The position numbers and the translations under genes are program-made. Positions 57,066 through 64,000 of a stretch of 64,000 bases of DNA are shown piece by piece; the first letter of the stretch is position 1, and every line of letters starts with the position of its first letter. Source of the DNA: Pseudothermotoga hypogea DSM 11164 = NBRC 106472 (GTDB lineage Bacteria; Thermotogota; Thermotogae; Thermotogales; DSM-5069); assembly GCF_000816145.1 (NCBI RefSeq), contig NZ_CP007141.1, positions 2,046,001 through 2,110,000 of the forward strand. The letters run 5' to 3'. The notes beneath the pieces are model-generated. The model made no database searches. It saw only the letters and a program-made list of their open reading frames with translations, and was not told where the DNA came from.

Positions 57066-58715
57066 TCATAACACGACGACAATTCTACGAAGCATTTCAA
57101 AAACTTCGTTGTCTTCGAGGATACTTTTCAAACGCTCCAGGTTTTCGATTGGTCGAGATAGAATTATCCTGCTCGCCCTCTTTTCACCAATTCCCGGTAG
57201 ATGGATCAGTTCCTCGTAACTTGCCTTGTTCAGATTCACAGGATATTTCAACGCGGTGAGGGACCGTGGTCCGTGATCGACGATGACTACATCGATGGGA
57301 TTCTCGAACTTTCCAACTACTCCAACGAGAAACGGATAGGTTCCAAGCTGGCGGGCAAAAGTGATCTTGCCCTCGCGAAACTCTGGATAGACCTTCCTCA
57401 ACACACTGCCAACGGGAACCACGCGCTTGAACATGGGTATATCTATCTCTCGCCGAATGATCTCTTTGTAGGTCCTGTAAAGCCTCTGATCTGGTCCCTT
57501 CAGTTTTCTGAGCTGTGCGTATCTCCAGAGTGGCGTACCCGGCTCCACGATGACCTGTCTGATGTTTATCCTTCTGACGAGCAAATCCCGTTCGAGGATC
57601 ATCCTGAGCCACTTTAAGTTCTCTTCGTAAGTCTGTTTCGTCTCACCAATCAGGCCGTAAAGCAAATTCAAACCCGGAAGCAACTTCGGAACTCCATCCA
57701 CTCTGACCTTTCCTATCTGGTTGACGATCTCTATCGCCCTCAAGACCTTTTCTGGTTCCACCGCGATGTTGTTCTTTCTCAGAACGTTCACGTCGAAGCT
57801 CTCCACACCGAAAGAGAGTACGTCTGCCGGTGTGTTCCACTTGACTATCGTTTCCAGTATCTTCACGCACTCTCTTTCGTGTTGAACGATGTACATCGGG
57901 TTCGCGTTGTCGTGATGGAGAACTTCCAATTCTGGACACGCGTTCCGCACACCTTCGTACAGTTCTTCAAAAACTTGTGGGATTGGCTTTCCATCGTTCT
58001 TGTCCGAGCAGTAGGCCAGAACGTTGGCAGAACGGCCGAACCTGAAAGCCCTGCAACCCTGCCTGTGCAGCTCTCTGACTTCCTCAACGACGTGGTCTAC
58101 AGGCCTCGAAGTGAAATGGGGATAAAAGACCGGCTCTATGCAAAAAAAGCAGTGCGTGCGCCTTTCACAACCTCTGGATAGCTCAATCTCACAGATGATG
58201 TTTGGATAGCGAGGGTGCTGCTTGATAACGGAAGCGCCAAAGAGGCTCGCCTGTTTCACCAATTCCCAATCGTTTCGAGGCCTTTCAGCATTGAAGAGAA
58301 GATTGTAGAGTTCGACGGTCAAATCGGGCCCGAGGCGGACGTCCGCATTCAGAGTCCTTAGCTTCGCGAACGTTCCGCCCTGAACCGCTTGAAAGCGAGC
58401 GAAAGGACCGGCGAGGATGCGCAAACATGATGAAGAACAGCTCGCGAAGATCTTCTCCACTTCGTCAGGTCTGATTGGCTCGCCTCCGACGTATTTTCCA
58501 GGCACTGCGACTCCACCCACAACGAGGATCAAATCGTAATCCTTCAAGCTGCTGAGGTCAGGAAGCCTTCGCAGCTGATCTATCGTGAGATAGTCAACGA
58601 AGTAGTTTTTCATCATCAGCACGCCTGCAGCGTATCGAACGTAATGACTGACGTAGGGAGGAACGCCGAGCGCGGCTGGCTCATCGACGTATCCGTCAAC
58701 TATCAACGCCCGCAT
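57066..58715 (-). CDS. Radical SAM protein with C-terminal helix-hairpin-helix
   Basis: 549 residues. N-terminal Rossmann-like part (LILVVGGVAVPGKYVGG), then a radical SAM core with IELSRGCERRTHCFFCIEPV. The cluster cysteines are spaced C-x5-C-x2-C rather than C-x3-C-x2-C. The core continues with SFGVESFDVNVLRKNN and LPGLNLLYGLIGETKQTYEEN. Residues from about 490 form a helix-hairpin-helix (VNLNKASYEELIHLPGIGEKRASRII), a nucleic-acid binding element. It resembles the uncharacterised group of radical SAM enzymes with a C-terminal HhH found in archaea and Thermotogae. A nucleic-acid substrate is a reasonable guess. 22 bases upstream of hisS. Confidence 0.82.
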   Translation of the reverse strand: MRALIVDGYVDEPAALGVPPYVSHYVRYAAGVLMMKNYFVDYLTIDQLRRLPDLSSLKDYDLILVVGGVAVPGKYVGGEPIRPDEVEKIFASCSSSCLRILAGPFARFQAVQGGTFAKLRTLNADVRLGPDLTVELYNLLFNAERPRNDWELVKQASLFGASVIKQHPRYPNIICEIELSRGCERRTHCFFCIEPVFYPHFTSRPVDHVVEEVRELHRQGCRAFRFGRSANVLAYCSDKNDGKPIPQVFEELYEGVRNACPELEVLHHDNANPMYIVQHERECVKILETIVKWNTPADVLSFGVESFDVNVLRKNNIAVEPEKVLRAIEIVNQIGKVRVDGVPKLLPGLNLLYGLIGETKQTYEENLKWLRMILERDLLVRRINIRQVIVEPGTPLWRYAQLRKLKGPDQRLYRTYKEIIRREIDIPMFKRVVPVGSVLRKVYPEFREGKITFARQLGTYPFLVGVVGKFENPIDVVIVDHGPRSLTALKYPVNLNKASYEELIHLPGIGEKRASRIILSRPIENLERLKSILEDNEVFEMLRRIVVVL

Positions 58716-58725
58716 CCTCTTTGTT

Positions 58726-59544
58726 TCATCTCTCCTTGGTGAGAAGGGACTTCACCTGTTCGAGGACAGATTGGTCCTGAGCTATGATGTACAGATAGTA
58801 ATCCTTTCCTTTGATCCTGAGGAGTTGTTCGTTCTGTTCAATGTTCACCGTCACATCTTTCGATGAGCACACCATCTTTATCACCGATCCAGATTTGTGG
58901 TTTGCGATGATCATGACGACTTGTTCGCCACCGATCTGCAACCGCGAAACCGTGTACCAGTTGACAGTGCTCAGGATCAACTTTATTTCGTTTGGAAGGT
59001 TAACCGTCTCCTCTGCGGATTTGATTCCGTAACGTTGCGCGACCTCTTCGAAACTCTCCTTGAGGACTTCCACGTGCTCGTAAACCAGTTCTGTCGTGAC
59101 GTTGTTGAAGACTCTGACAATTTTCTCTGGAAGACCCTCTTGGGTGATGAACGCGGTGAACAAACCTGAAGGAGAATCCACGGTGATCTTATACTTCTTG
59201 TCGACTTTCTCCAGCTTCGTGATGCCTTGCTCTCTCAGTTGTTTGATGAACAGATCCTCAAGGTCGAGTATCTCCAGAGGCGAGTTACGATAGTTGTTGG
59301 GTTGTCCCATGACGAAGAGGCCAGATCGCCTTGCCCAAACCAAGAAGACCGGGTCAAGAACGTGTACGATCTTGTCGTTTGGCCACCTGTAAACCATCTC
59401 GACTCGTGTCTTGTTCGTTGGGCCTTTCTCAACGACGATCCTTCTACCGAAGTAGGACGAGTTCAAATAGAGTTCAATGAACGATTGTGCGAGAACTAAG
59501 CTCGTTACCAAAACTATTGCTGCGAGGAACAAAGTTCTTCTCAT
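58726..59544 (-). CDS. Secreted protein linked to an ECF sigma factor, RseB-like
   Basis: 272 residues. N-terminal signal peptide RTLFLAAIVLVTSLVLAQ. The body is beta-rich with repeated strands (RRIVVEKGPTNKTRVEMVYR; IVHVLDPVFLVWARRSGLFV; YKITVDSPSGLFTAFITQEG), a pattern like the LolA/RseB lipoprotein-localisation fold. I do not recognise it by strong motif. It follows an ECF sigma gene and a single-helix membrane protein, so an envelope-sensing role akin to RseB is a context-based guess. Confidence 0.65.
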   Translation of the reverse strand: MRRTLFLAAIVLVTSLVLAQSFIELYLNSSYFGRRIVVEKGPTNKTRVEMVYRWPNDKIVHVLDPVFLVWARRSGLFVMGQPNNYRNSPLEILDLEDLFIKQLREQGITKLEKVDKKYKITVDSPSGLFTAFITQEGLPEKIVRVFNNVTTELVYEHVEVLKESFEEVAQRYGIKSAEETVNLPNEIKLILSTVNWYTVSRLQIGGEQVVMIIANHKSGSVIKMVCSSKDVTVNIEQNEQLLRIKGKDYYLYIIAQDQSVLEQVKSLLTKER

Positions 59545-59566
59545 CTACACGTACTCTCCTGGACCT

Positions 59567-59920
59567 TCAAAATCCGTCTCCCACCAGTTTGACCAGGCTC
59601 AGATAGTCAAAAACTTCCGATACAACCTTACTCTCTTGCACCATGGGTTCGACGTTCCGTCTTGGGACAAGGTTGAAAGTGATGTAAAACGCGGCTGCAA
59701 CCACGGCGACACCCATTGCGACTTCCCAGAGGATTCTTCGAGGTTTCATGAATCTGTGGATGATCTTTTCTTCGAGCTTTGCACTCGGTCTGTAGTCGTA
59801 CCTCATTCGAAAGACCTTCAAAGCTTCAGAGTAGAGTTTGATATCGTTCTTCGTTTTCTCGTCCAGGACTTCATCGTCAAACTCACCGTCGAGGAAACCG
59901 TTGAACCTGTCCTCGCTCAT
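59567..59920 (-). CDS. Putative anti-sigma factor (single membrane helix)
   Basis: 117 residues. A charged cytoplasmic N-terminal part of about 72 residues (LDEKTKNDIKLYSEALKVF, KLEEKIIHRF) precedes one membrane helix (ILWEVAMGVAVVAAAFYITF) and a short outside tail. The zinc anti-sigma motif (H-x3-C-x2-C) is absent. The start overlaps the sigma stop (ATGA), the classic arrangement for a membrane anti-sigma partner. The call rests on position and topology. Confidence 0.65.
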   Translation of the reverse strand: MSEDRFNGFLDGEFDDEVLDEKTKNDIKLYSEALKVFRMRYDYRPSAKLEEKIIHRFMKPRRILWEVAMGVAVVAAAFYITFNLVPRRNVEPMVQESKVVSEVFDYLSLVKLVGDGF

Positions 59921-60471
59921 TCGCGAGCCTCCTCCAGCAATCTCTTCAACCTCTTTCTCGCATAATGCAAACTGCTCTTGACACTTCCGATAGGTTTAGA
60001 CACGATTTTGCTTATCTCTTCGTAGCTCAAACCATCGACGTCGCGCAACTTTATCAACAGCCTGTCTTCGGGTGACAACTTTTCCAGCGCATCCATGATC
60101 CTCTCGTATTCCAGCTCTCCCGTGACGGTCTCCTCCGTATCGATCTCTGAAACAGGATGCTGACTCGGATGTTCCTCATCTTCGGTGAAATCCGTCAAAA
60201 TTTCGCTCCTTCTTTTGTACTTCGCCAGATAATCCTTGCACACGTTCACAGCGATTCTGTATATCCACGTCGACAGCTTGGAATCCCCTTTGAATTTCCT
60301 TATACTCTTGAAGATTCTCAACATCACATCTTGTACCACGTCGTCGACATCGTCTGAGCCAAGGTACGACCTCGCTATGGAACCGATCTTGCCGGCATAT
60401 TCTCTATAGAGAATTCTGAATGCTCTCTCATCCCCGTGTCTCAGTCCCTCGACGAGTTCTTCGTCACGCAT
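59917..60471 (-). CDS. ECF-type RNA polymerase sigma factor
   Basis: 184 residues. Region 2: ERAFRILYREYAGKIGSIAR, VDDVVQDVMLRIFKSIRKFK and STWIYRIAVNVCKDYLAK. Region 4: LSPEDRLLIKLRDVDGLSYE, EISKIVSKPIGSVKSSLHYARKRLKRL split by the recognition helix. An acidic linker lies between them (TDFTEDEEHPSQHP). It should redirect RNA polymerase to an envelope-stress or other regulon. No own target promoter could be identified near it. Confidence 0.93.
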   Translation of the reverse strand: MRDEELVEGLRHGDERAFRILYREYAGKIGSIARSYLGSDDVDDVVQDVMLRIFKSIRKFKGDSKLSTWIYRIAVNVCKDYLAKYKRRSEILTDFTEDEEHPSQHPVSEIDTEETVTGELEYERIMDALEKLSPEDRLLIKLRDVDGLSYEEISKIVSKPIGSVKSSLHYARKRLKRLLEEARE

Positions 60472-60498
60472 CCTCTTCCTCCTATTTTGACCAGTGCG

Positions 60499-61014
60499 CT
60501 ATGCACGAAGTTCACGACAAAGGATCCTGTCGCCCTCACAGAATGGCCGATCGATCATCTGAAGGACCATCTCTCCGACAGGGTTCTTCACACCCGCGAG
60601 ACGATCGGCCACGTGAAGGTGCAAACACTTAACAGTTCTCAGGTTACGTATACCACCGGTGCCGAGTCGAGACAGGATCTGCCGCGCACCTTCGTTACGT
60701 ACAACCTTGTCCCTGAGCTCTCGTACTTGTAGGTGTGCGTCGATGTACGCCCTTTCAAAGTCCGGATCTTCGTTGATGATCTTTTCAAACCTGCTGATCC
60801 ATCCGAGTTGCTCGAGCCGGGATATCTCTCTACAGAGTTTTGGACAAACCAGCCAGAAGAGCGTTGGGAAAGGCTTTCCATCGATTTCACATTCGTTCTC
60901 TATGACCACGGGAAAATTGTGCTCGCACCTGAGCACGACTCTCCTCACGCCGAGAGGTTTTCTGCCGATCTGTCTTTCGATGATCAATACGTCTTCAAAC
61001 AGAACGCCTTCCAA
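60499..61014 (-). CDS. DUF501-family protein
   Basis: 171 residues. Family marks: FPTLFWLVCPKLCREISRLE, YIDAHLQVRELRD, GIRNLRTVKCLHLHVADRLA and NPVGEMV near the C-terminus. Conserved cysteines and histidines (VCPKLC, KCLHLH) hint at metal binding. Function unknown; in other genomes it often sits with Ppx/GppA or septum genes. The TTG 61014 start overlaps prmA by 31 bases and has a weak ribosome site, so a later start is possible. Confidence 0.8.
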   Translation of the reverse strand: MEGVLFEDVLIIERQIGRKPLGVRRVVLRCEHNFPVVIENECEIDGKPFPTLFWLVCPKLCREISRLEQLGWISRFEKIINEDPDFERAYIDAHLQVRELRDKVVRNEGARQILSRLGTGGIRNLRTVKCLHLHVADRLAGVKNPVGEMVLQMIDRPFCEGDRILCRELRA

Positions 61015-61790
61015 TCTTCCAACTCAGCCTCCTCAACAATTTGAAGGCTTTTCTCTCTAACGGCCATCTTAACTTTTTCGTCATCCACACGAGGAATACC
61101 AGACACGATGATCCTGGAACCGGCTTTCGTAACCCTGTCAATCTGTTTCAACAAGGATATTACCAGATTCGTCGTCAGATTCGCAACGACCAGATCGAAC
61201 GTGCCAGAAACGTTCTCCAAAAGGTCCGACAGTTTGATGTCTATTTGGACTCGGTTCCTGCGCGCAAATTCTTTGGCTATCTCCACAGCCACAGGATCGT
61301 TGTCAACCGCAACGACTTTTCTAACACCGAGTTTTTTGGCAATGATGGCAAGTACTCCTGTGCCGCATCCCACATCCAGCACACGATCTTTACTTTTCAA
61401 ATGATTATACATCAGCCGTGCCGCCAGTTTCGTTGTGGGATGATCTCCTGTGCCGAACGCAGCGCTCGGTTTCATCTTGATCACTATCGCATTCTTTCTG
61501 AACCTGTGCGTCGGATCTATCCAGACATTCGGGACGATCTCGAAAGGCTTCAAGCGAAGGTACAAAAACCAGTCGCGCTCCTGAGTCAGCTTCTTATCGA
61601 TCAGTTCGCACCCAAACTGGAGTCGAAGCCGCTCGAGCAGACCCTCATCGTTCGTGTAGACGCGAACGAAGTTTCCATTTTCAGTGGCCTCGAGCGCGAA
61701 GTTGAAAAAATTAAGACCCAGAAGGAATTCCTCGACTCCTTCTGGGTCGGGACAGGTCAGCAACCATTCGATCGTCTTTCTTCCACTCAC
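60984..61790 (-). CDS. prmA: Ribosomal protein L11 methyltransferase PrmA-like
   Basis: 268 residues from GTG 61790. N-terminal substrate domain, then WIDPTHRFRKNAIVIKMKP and PSAAFGTGDHPTTKLAARLM, which is the PrmA hallmark, motif I RVLDVGCGTGVLAIIAKKLG, and FDLVVANLTTNLVISLL. It trimethylates lysines of L11. GTG 61790 overlaps the speE stop (GTGA) with AGAGGAAA upstream; the longer frame to 61838 lies in speE. Confidence 0.9.
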   Translation of the reverse strand: MSGRKTIEWLLTCPDPEGVEEFLLGLNFFNFALEATENGNFVRVYTNDEGLLERLRLQFGCELIDKKLTQERDWFLYLRLKPFEIVPNVWIDPTHRFRKNAIVIKMKPSAAFGTGDHPTTKLAARLMYNHLKSKDRVLDVGCGTGVLAIIAKKLGVRKVVAVDNDPVAVEIAKEFARRNRVQIDIKLSDLLENVSGTFDLVVANLTTNLVISLLKQIDRVTKAGSRIIVSGIPRVDDEKVKMAVREKSLQIVEEAELEDWKAFCLKTY

Positions 61791-62659
61791 AGGCTTTCCT
61801 CTAAGGTTCTCTTGACAAAGTTCGGCAAAACGAAACACGCCTTGTGCAACTCTTCGTTGTAGTACTTCAACTGCTGCGACATCGCTCTCGCAGCTTCAAA
61901 CCTGTAGTCTTTGATCGGATCCAGTCCCTTCGAAGCAAGTATGTAAAGCCAAAAGCCTGATGGGTACGTCGTCATGAAACCAACGTAGGCCTTGACAACG
62001 GGAAAGATACTCTTTATCCTTCTGTAAGCTATCTTCGTCCAGTTGAAATCGTACAGCGCGTTCTCTGCCTCGGCACACATAACACCACCATCTTTCAGAG
62101 CGTCAAAGCACGCCCTGTAGAAATCCTGTGTGAACAAGTGTCCTCCTTCACCGGCCGTTGGGTCTGTCGAATCGATTATGATCACGTCGAATTGATTCTT
62201 GATTTTCTTGACATACTCGGCACCGTTTTCGAAGACGAGCTCTACCTTGTCGCTGTTGAAGGCCTCTCCCGTCTTGAGGTACTGTTTTGAAACTTCAACC
62301 ACACGCCTGTCGATTTCACAGAGAACCACACTCTCAACCTCAGGATGTCTCAGTACCTCTCTGAGCGTTCCTCCGTCCCCTCCACCTATGATGAGCACAT
62401 TCTTCGGGTTCGGGTGAGTGAACATGGGCACGTGTGCGAGCATCTCGTGGTACATGAACTCGTCTTTGTCTGTGGTCATAGTGATGCCATCTAAGGCGAA
62501 CACCCTACCCAAAGTTGGGTTGTCGAAGATGTCTATCCTCTGGATCGGAGTTTGCTCAGAATGAACCATACGGGCGATCTTCATGAACAGTCCGACGTCA
62601 CCGCCGGTGTAGTACTCGAAGTACCACAGGTGCTTACCCGCGAGCAACTTCTCATTCAT
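61787..62659 (-). CDS. speE: Spermidine synthase-type aminopropyltransferase SpeE
   Basis: 290 residues. [20 protein letters not shown] (SAM-fold motif I), [38 protein letters not shown] with the catalytic aspartates, and [18 protein letters not shown]. It transfers aminopropyl from decarboxylated SAM to a diamine; thermophiles often make longer polyamines. The start overlaps speD by 8 bases. Confidence 0.95.
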   Translation of the reverse strand: MNEKLLAGKHLWYFEYYTGGDVGLFMKIARMVHSEQTPIQRIDIFDNPTLGRVFALDGITMTTDKDEFMYHEMLAHVPMFTHPNPKNVLIIGGGDGGTLREVLRHPEVESVVLCEIDRRVVEVSKQYLKTGEAFNSDKVELVFENGAEYVKKIKNQFDVIIIDSTDPTAGEGGHLFTQDFYRACFDALKDGGVMCAEAENALYDFNWTKIAYRRIKSIFPVVKAYVGFMTTYPSGFWLYILASKGLDPIKDYRFEAARAMSQQLKYYNEELHKACFVLPNFVKRTLEESL

Positions 62660-63065
62660 GTTTCACTCCTCCTTTGACAGCCTTGTGCGAGGCTTCGAAC
62701 GGTATGCCTATGGTTCTGTAATCTCCTCTGAGATGCTCGAACACCTGCGTTCTCTTCGCCTTGAAGACCTGCTTCAGGTATTCGAACGCCTTCCACGGGT
62801 CAGTGTCCTCACCACACGTGAACAGGTCGATCGCCGCATAACGATATTCGGGCCACGTGTGGATAGTGAGATGGGATTCGCTGATCACAACCACACCGCT
62901 CACTCCGTAGGGGAGGAACCGGTGGAACGAACTACCAACGATCGTCGCACCAGCGATTATCGCTGCGTTTTTCATTTTTTCCTCGACGAATTCCACATCG
63001 TCGATAGCCTGAGGATCGCAGTCGTAAAACTCCGCAATCAAGTGCCTACCCAAGCTTTTCTCCAT
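62652..63065 (-). CDS. speD: S-adenosylmethionine decarboxylase proenzyme SpeD
   Basis: 137 residues, prokaryotic class. The self-cleavage site is in [20 protein letters not shown]: the serine after glutamate becomes the pyruvoyl cofactor; H and C (DLFTCGE) of the active site are present. It provides decarboxylated SAM for SpeE. ATG 63065 follows AGGGGAGGGATTC. Confidence 0.96.
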   Translation of the reverse strand: MEKSLGRHLIAEFYDCDPQAIDDVEFVEEKMKNAAIIAGATIVGSSFHRFLPYGVSGVVVISESHLTIHTWPEYRYAAIDLFTCGEDTDPWKAFEYLKQVFKAKRTQVFEHLRGDYRTIGIPFEASHKAVKGGVKHE

Positions 63066-63081
63066 TTTGAATCCCTCCCCT

Positions 63082-63615
63082 TCAGTCTATTTCGATCCAG
63101 AGGACCACAGCCTCCCTTTTCTTACTCGGGTTCTTGAGCATGTGTTTCTTGTCCGCTCTGTAGTAAAAACAATCTCCCTGCGAGAGCCTGTATCGGACAT
63201 CGTCCAACCAGAGATCGACCTTGCCCTGAAGTACGTATCCAAACTCGTCTCCTTCGTGGTAACTCTCTTCCTCTGTTTGAGCTCCGGGTGCAAGCACAAC
63301 GAGTGTAGGATCTATCTTCTTCGTCTCCACATCGCTCATCAACAGGAACGAAGACACACCATCTGGTTGATCGTAGAGCGGAATTCTATCTTCCTTCTTG
63401 AATACGATCTTTTCCTCTTCCTGATCCGAGAAAAACGCTTTCAAATCAGTTCCCAGCGCCCTGAGTATCTTTTCGAGCGTGTCGAGTGACAGAGACGTCT
63501 TGTTGCTCTCCAGCTGCGATATGAAACTTCTTGAAAGATCTGTTCGCATCGCAAGCTCCTCTTGTGTCAAACCCCTGGACATCCTCAATCTTCTGATCTT
63601 GTCGCCCACGTTCAT
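63082..63615 (-). CDS. Xre-family regulator with C-terminal cupin domain
   Basis: 177 residues from ATG 63615 (GGGGTG upstream). The N-terminal helix-turn-helix covers residues 1-60 ([20 protein letters not shown] and [20 protein letters not shown]). The C-terminal cupin has [20 protein letters not shown] and [19 protein letters not shown]. This architecture matches PuuR-like regulators of polyamine or amino acid genes. Being first in the train and just before speD it probably controls polyamine synthesis, and itself. Confidence 0.92.
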   Translation of the reverse strand: MNVGDKIRRLRMSRGLTQEELAMRTDLSRSFISQLESNKTSLSLDTLEKILRALGTDLKAFFSDQEEEKIVFKKEDRIPLYDQPDGVSSFLLMSDVETKKIDPTLVVLAPGAQTEEESYHEGDEFGYVLQGKVDLWLDDVRYRLSQGDCFYYRADKKHMLKNPSKKREAVVLWIEID

Positions 63616-63633
63616 AACAACACCCCAATTCCT

Positions 63634-63702
63634 TTGACCTGTCAACTTCTCTGTGCTGTTAAGTATTATAATCACACTTGGTCAACTTACGTAGTCATTA
63701 TA
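63634..63702 (-). promoter_or_regulatory. Control region of the Xre-cupin/speDE train
   Basis: A perfect palindrome TTGACCTGTCAA-type element (TTGAC-2-GTCAA) lies at 63634-63645, and a second half-site GGTCAA at 63680-63685. Two minus-strand TATAAT boxes lie at 63665-63670 and 63697-63702. Neither has a clear -35. The palindrome sits about 20 bases downstream of the start expected from the nearer box, a place where a repressor would block transcription. Confidence 0.5.
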
Positions 63703-63919
63703 AGACCGGGTAGCCCCAATGGGTATGAGAACCTCTTTAAGAAATCTTTACAAAATCTCCGCTGGTTCAGACTCGGCGCGCAGTACTTCGTTGACTGTTT
63801 TGAATATTTGACCGATTGTGACACTTATCATGAGCATCATTGTTTTGTTCACTCACTGAGCGGAGAAAACGACTCATAGTTACTTTTGCAGGGGTTGAAG
63901 GTGTATCATTGTATTTGGT
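63676..63919. other. Region without a recognised gene
   Basis: About 240 bases between the Xre-cupin promoter and the last partial gene. A plus-strand frame is open here to TAG at 63877-63879 and reads somewhat protein-like (GYENLFKKSLQNLRW, AQYFVDCFEYLTDC) but has no good start codon or ribosome site after the Xre gene. It may be a gene remnant or chance. No RNA gene or repeat was seen. Confidence 0.4.
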
Positions 63920-64000
63920 ATGAAACCAGATCTCACGGACCGGCTGAAAGAGTATCTCAAGAATCTGAATCTTCTGAAGACTGCGGACAACAGAGTACCG
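63920..64000 (+). CDS. Unknown protein, 5' end only
   Basis: Twenty-seven codons run off the right edge, beginning MKPDLTDRLKEYLKNLNLL. The stretch looks like an amphipathic helix. The nearest purine-rich site (GAAGGTG) is 17 bases upstream, rather far, so the start could be different. Function cannot be assigned from this fragment. Confidence 0.45.
   Translation, partial: MKPDLTDRLKEYLKNLNLLKTADNRVP

Overview
The window reads as a chromosomal segment of a thermophilic bacterium of the order Thermotogales. The encoded proteins (SufC/SufB-like pair, DisA, HslV with a short propeptide, SpeE/SpeD, Ogg2-type DNA lyase, L34) closely resemble what I recall of Thermotoga and Pseudothermotoga. Other pointers are the very compact layout, strong GGAGGTG-type ribosome binding sites, frequent GTG/TTG starts and heavy use of AGA/AGG arginine codons. 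A Pseudothermotoga-like genome is my best guess (inference). I see no rRNA, tRNA, CRISPR array, insertion sequence or prophage; this is mostly core genome.

Layout: (1) 1-8063, plus strand: the end of a dipeptide epimerase, then an iron-sulfur assembly train (SufC, one SufB/D paralogue, purine nucleoside phosphorylase, cysteine desulfurase, IscU, second cysteine desulfurase, IscU-like protein with an altered first cysteine site), a ZIP metal transporter and a PepV-like dipeptidase. (2) 8089-20786, minus strand: a branched-chain amino acid ABC transporter (binding protein, LivH, M, G, F) followed without real gaps by a chemoreceptor, DegV, a lone periplasmic binding protein, an HD-GYP phosphodiesterase, a nucleosidase and DNA ligase. 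(3) 20909-21508, plus strand: one conserved gene of unknown function. (4) 21505-29652, minus strand: CPBP protease, ClpC, RadA, DisA, L34, RnpA, YidD, YidC, Jag/KhpB. The L34 gene is short and its 3' end overlaps rnpA. (5) 29756-45215, minus strand: about 15 kb of nearly gapless genes: DUF554, an O-antigen-ligase-like giant protein, HslVU, two unusual sugar-type ABC permeases, a small FtsL-like protein, a methyltransferase, MiaA, Hfq, HflX, an M23 peptidase, a small cysteine protein, MetK and S20, closed by a clear terminator. (6) 45254-47349, plus: CoaX and a B12-type radical SAM protein that probably starts at ATT. (7) A minus-strand SIS-domain gene, then plus-strand infB and a convergent Fur-family regulator. 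(8) 50960-55689, plus: Ogg2-type glycosylase, GltX, CysS, GlyA, ending in a bidirectional terminator. (9) 55778-63615, minus: Xre-cupin regulator, SpeD, SpeE, PrmA, DUF501, ECF sigma factor, putative anti-sigma, a secreted RseB-like protein, an unusual radical SAM protein and HisS. (10) The right edge has about 240 bases without a recognised gene and the first 27 codons of a plus-strand gene.

Main themes: Fe-S cluster building, amino acid uptake tied to signalling genes, protein quality control and membrane insertion, RNA processing and translation, and polyamine synthesis. The most unusual items are the permease with an insertion of roughly 440 residues, the two-gene unit of binding protein plus HD-GYP protein, the two-pair Fe-S cluster with an atypical scaffold, the probable ATT start, the radical SAM protein with CX5CX2C spacing, and the sigma / anti-sigma / secreted protein module.
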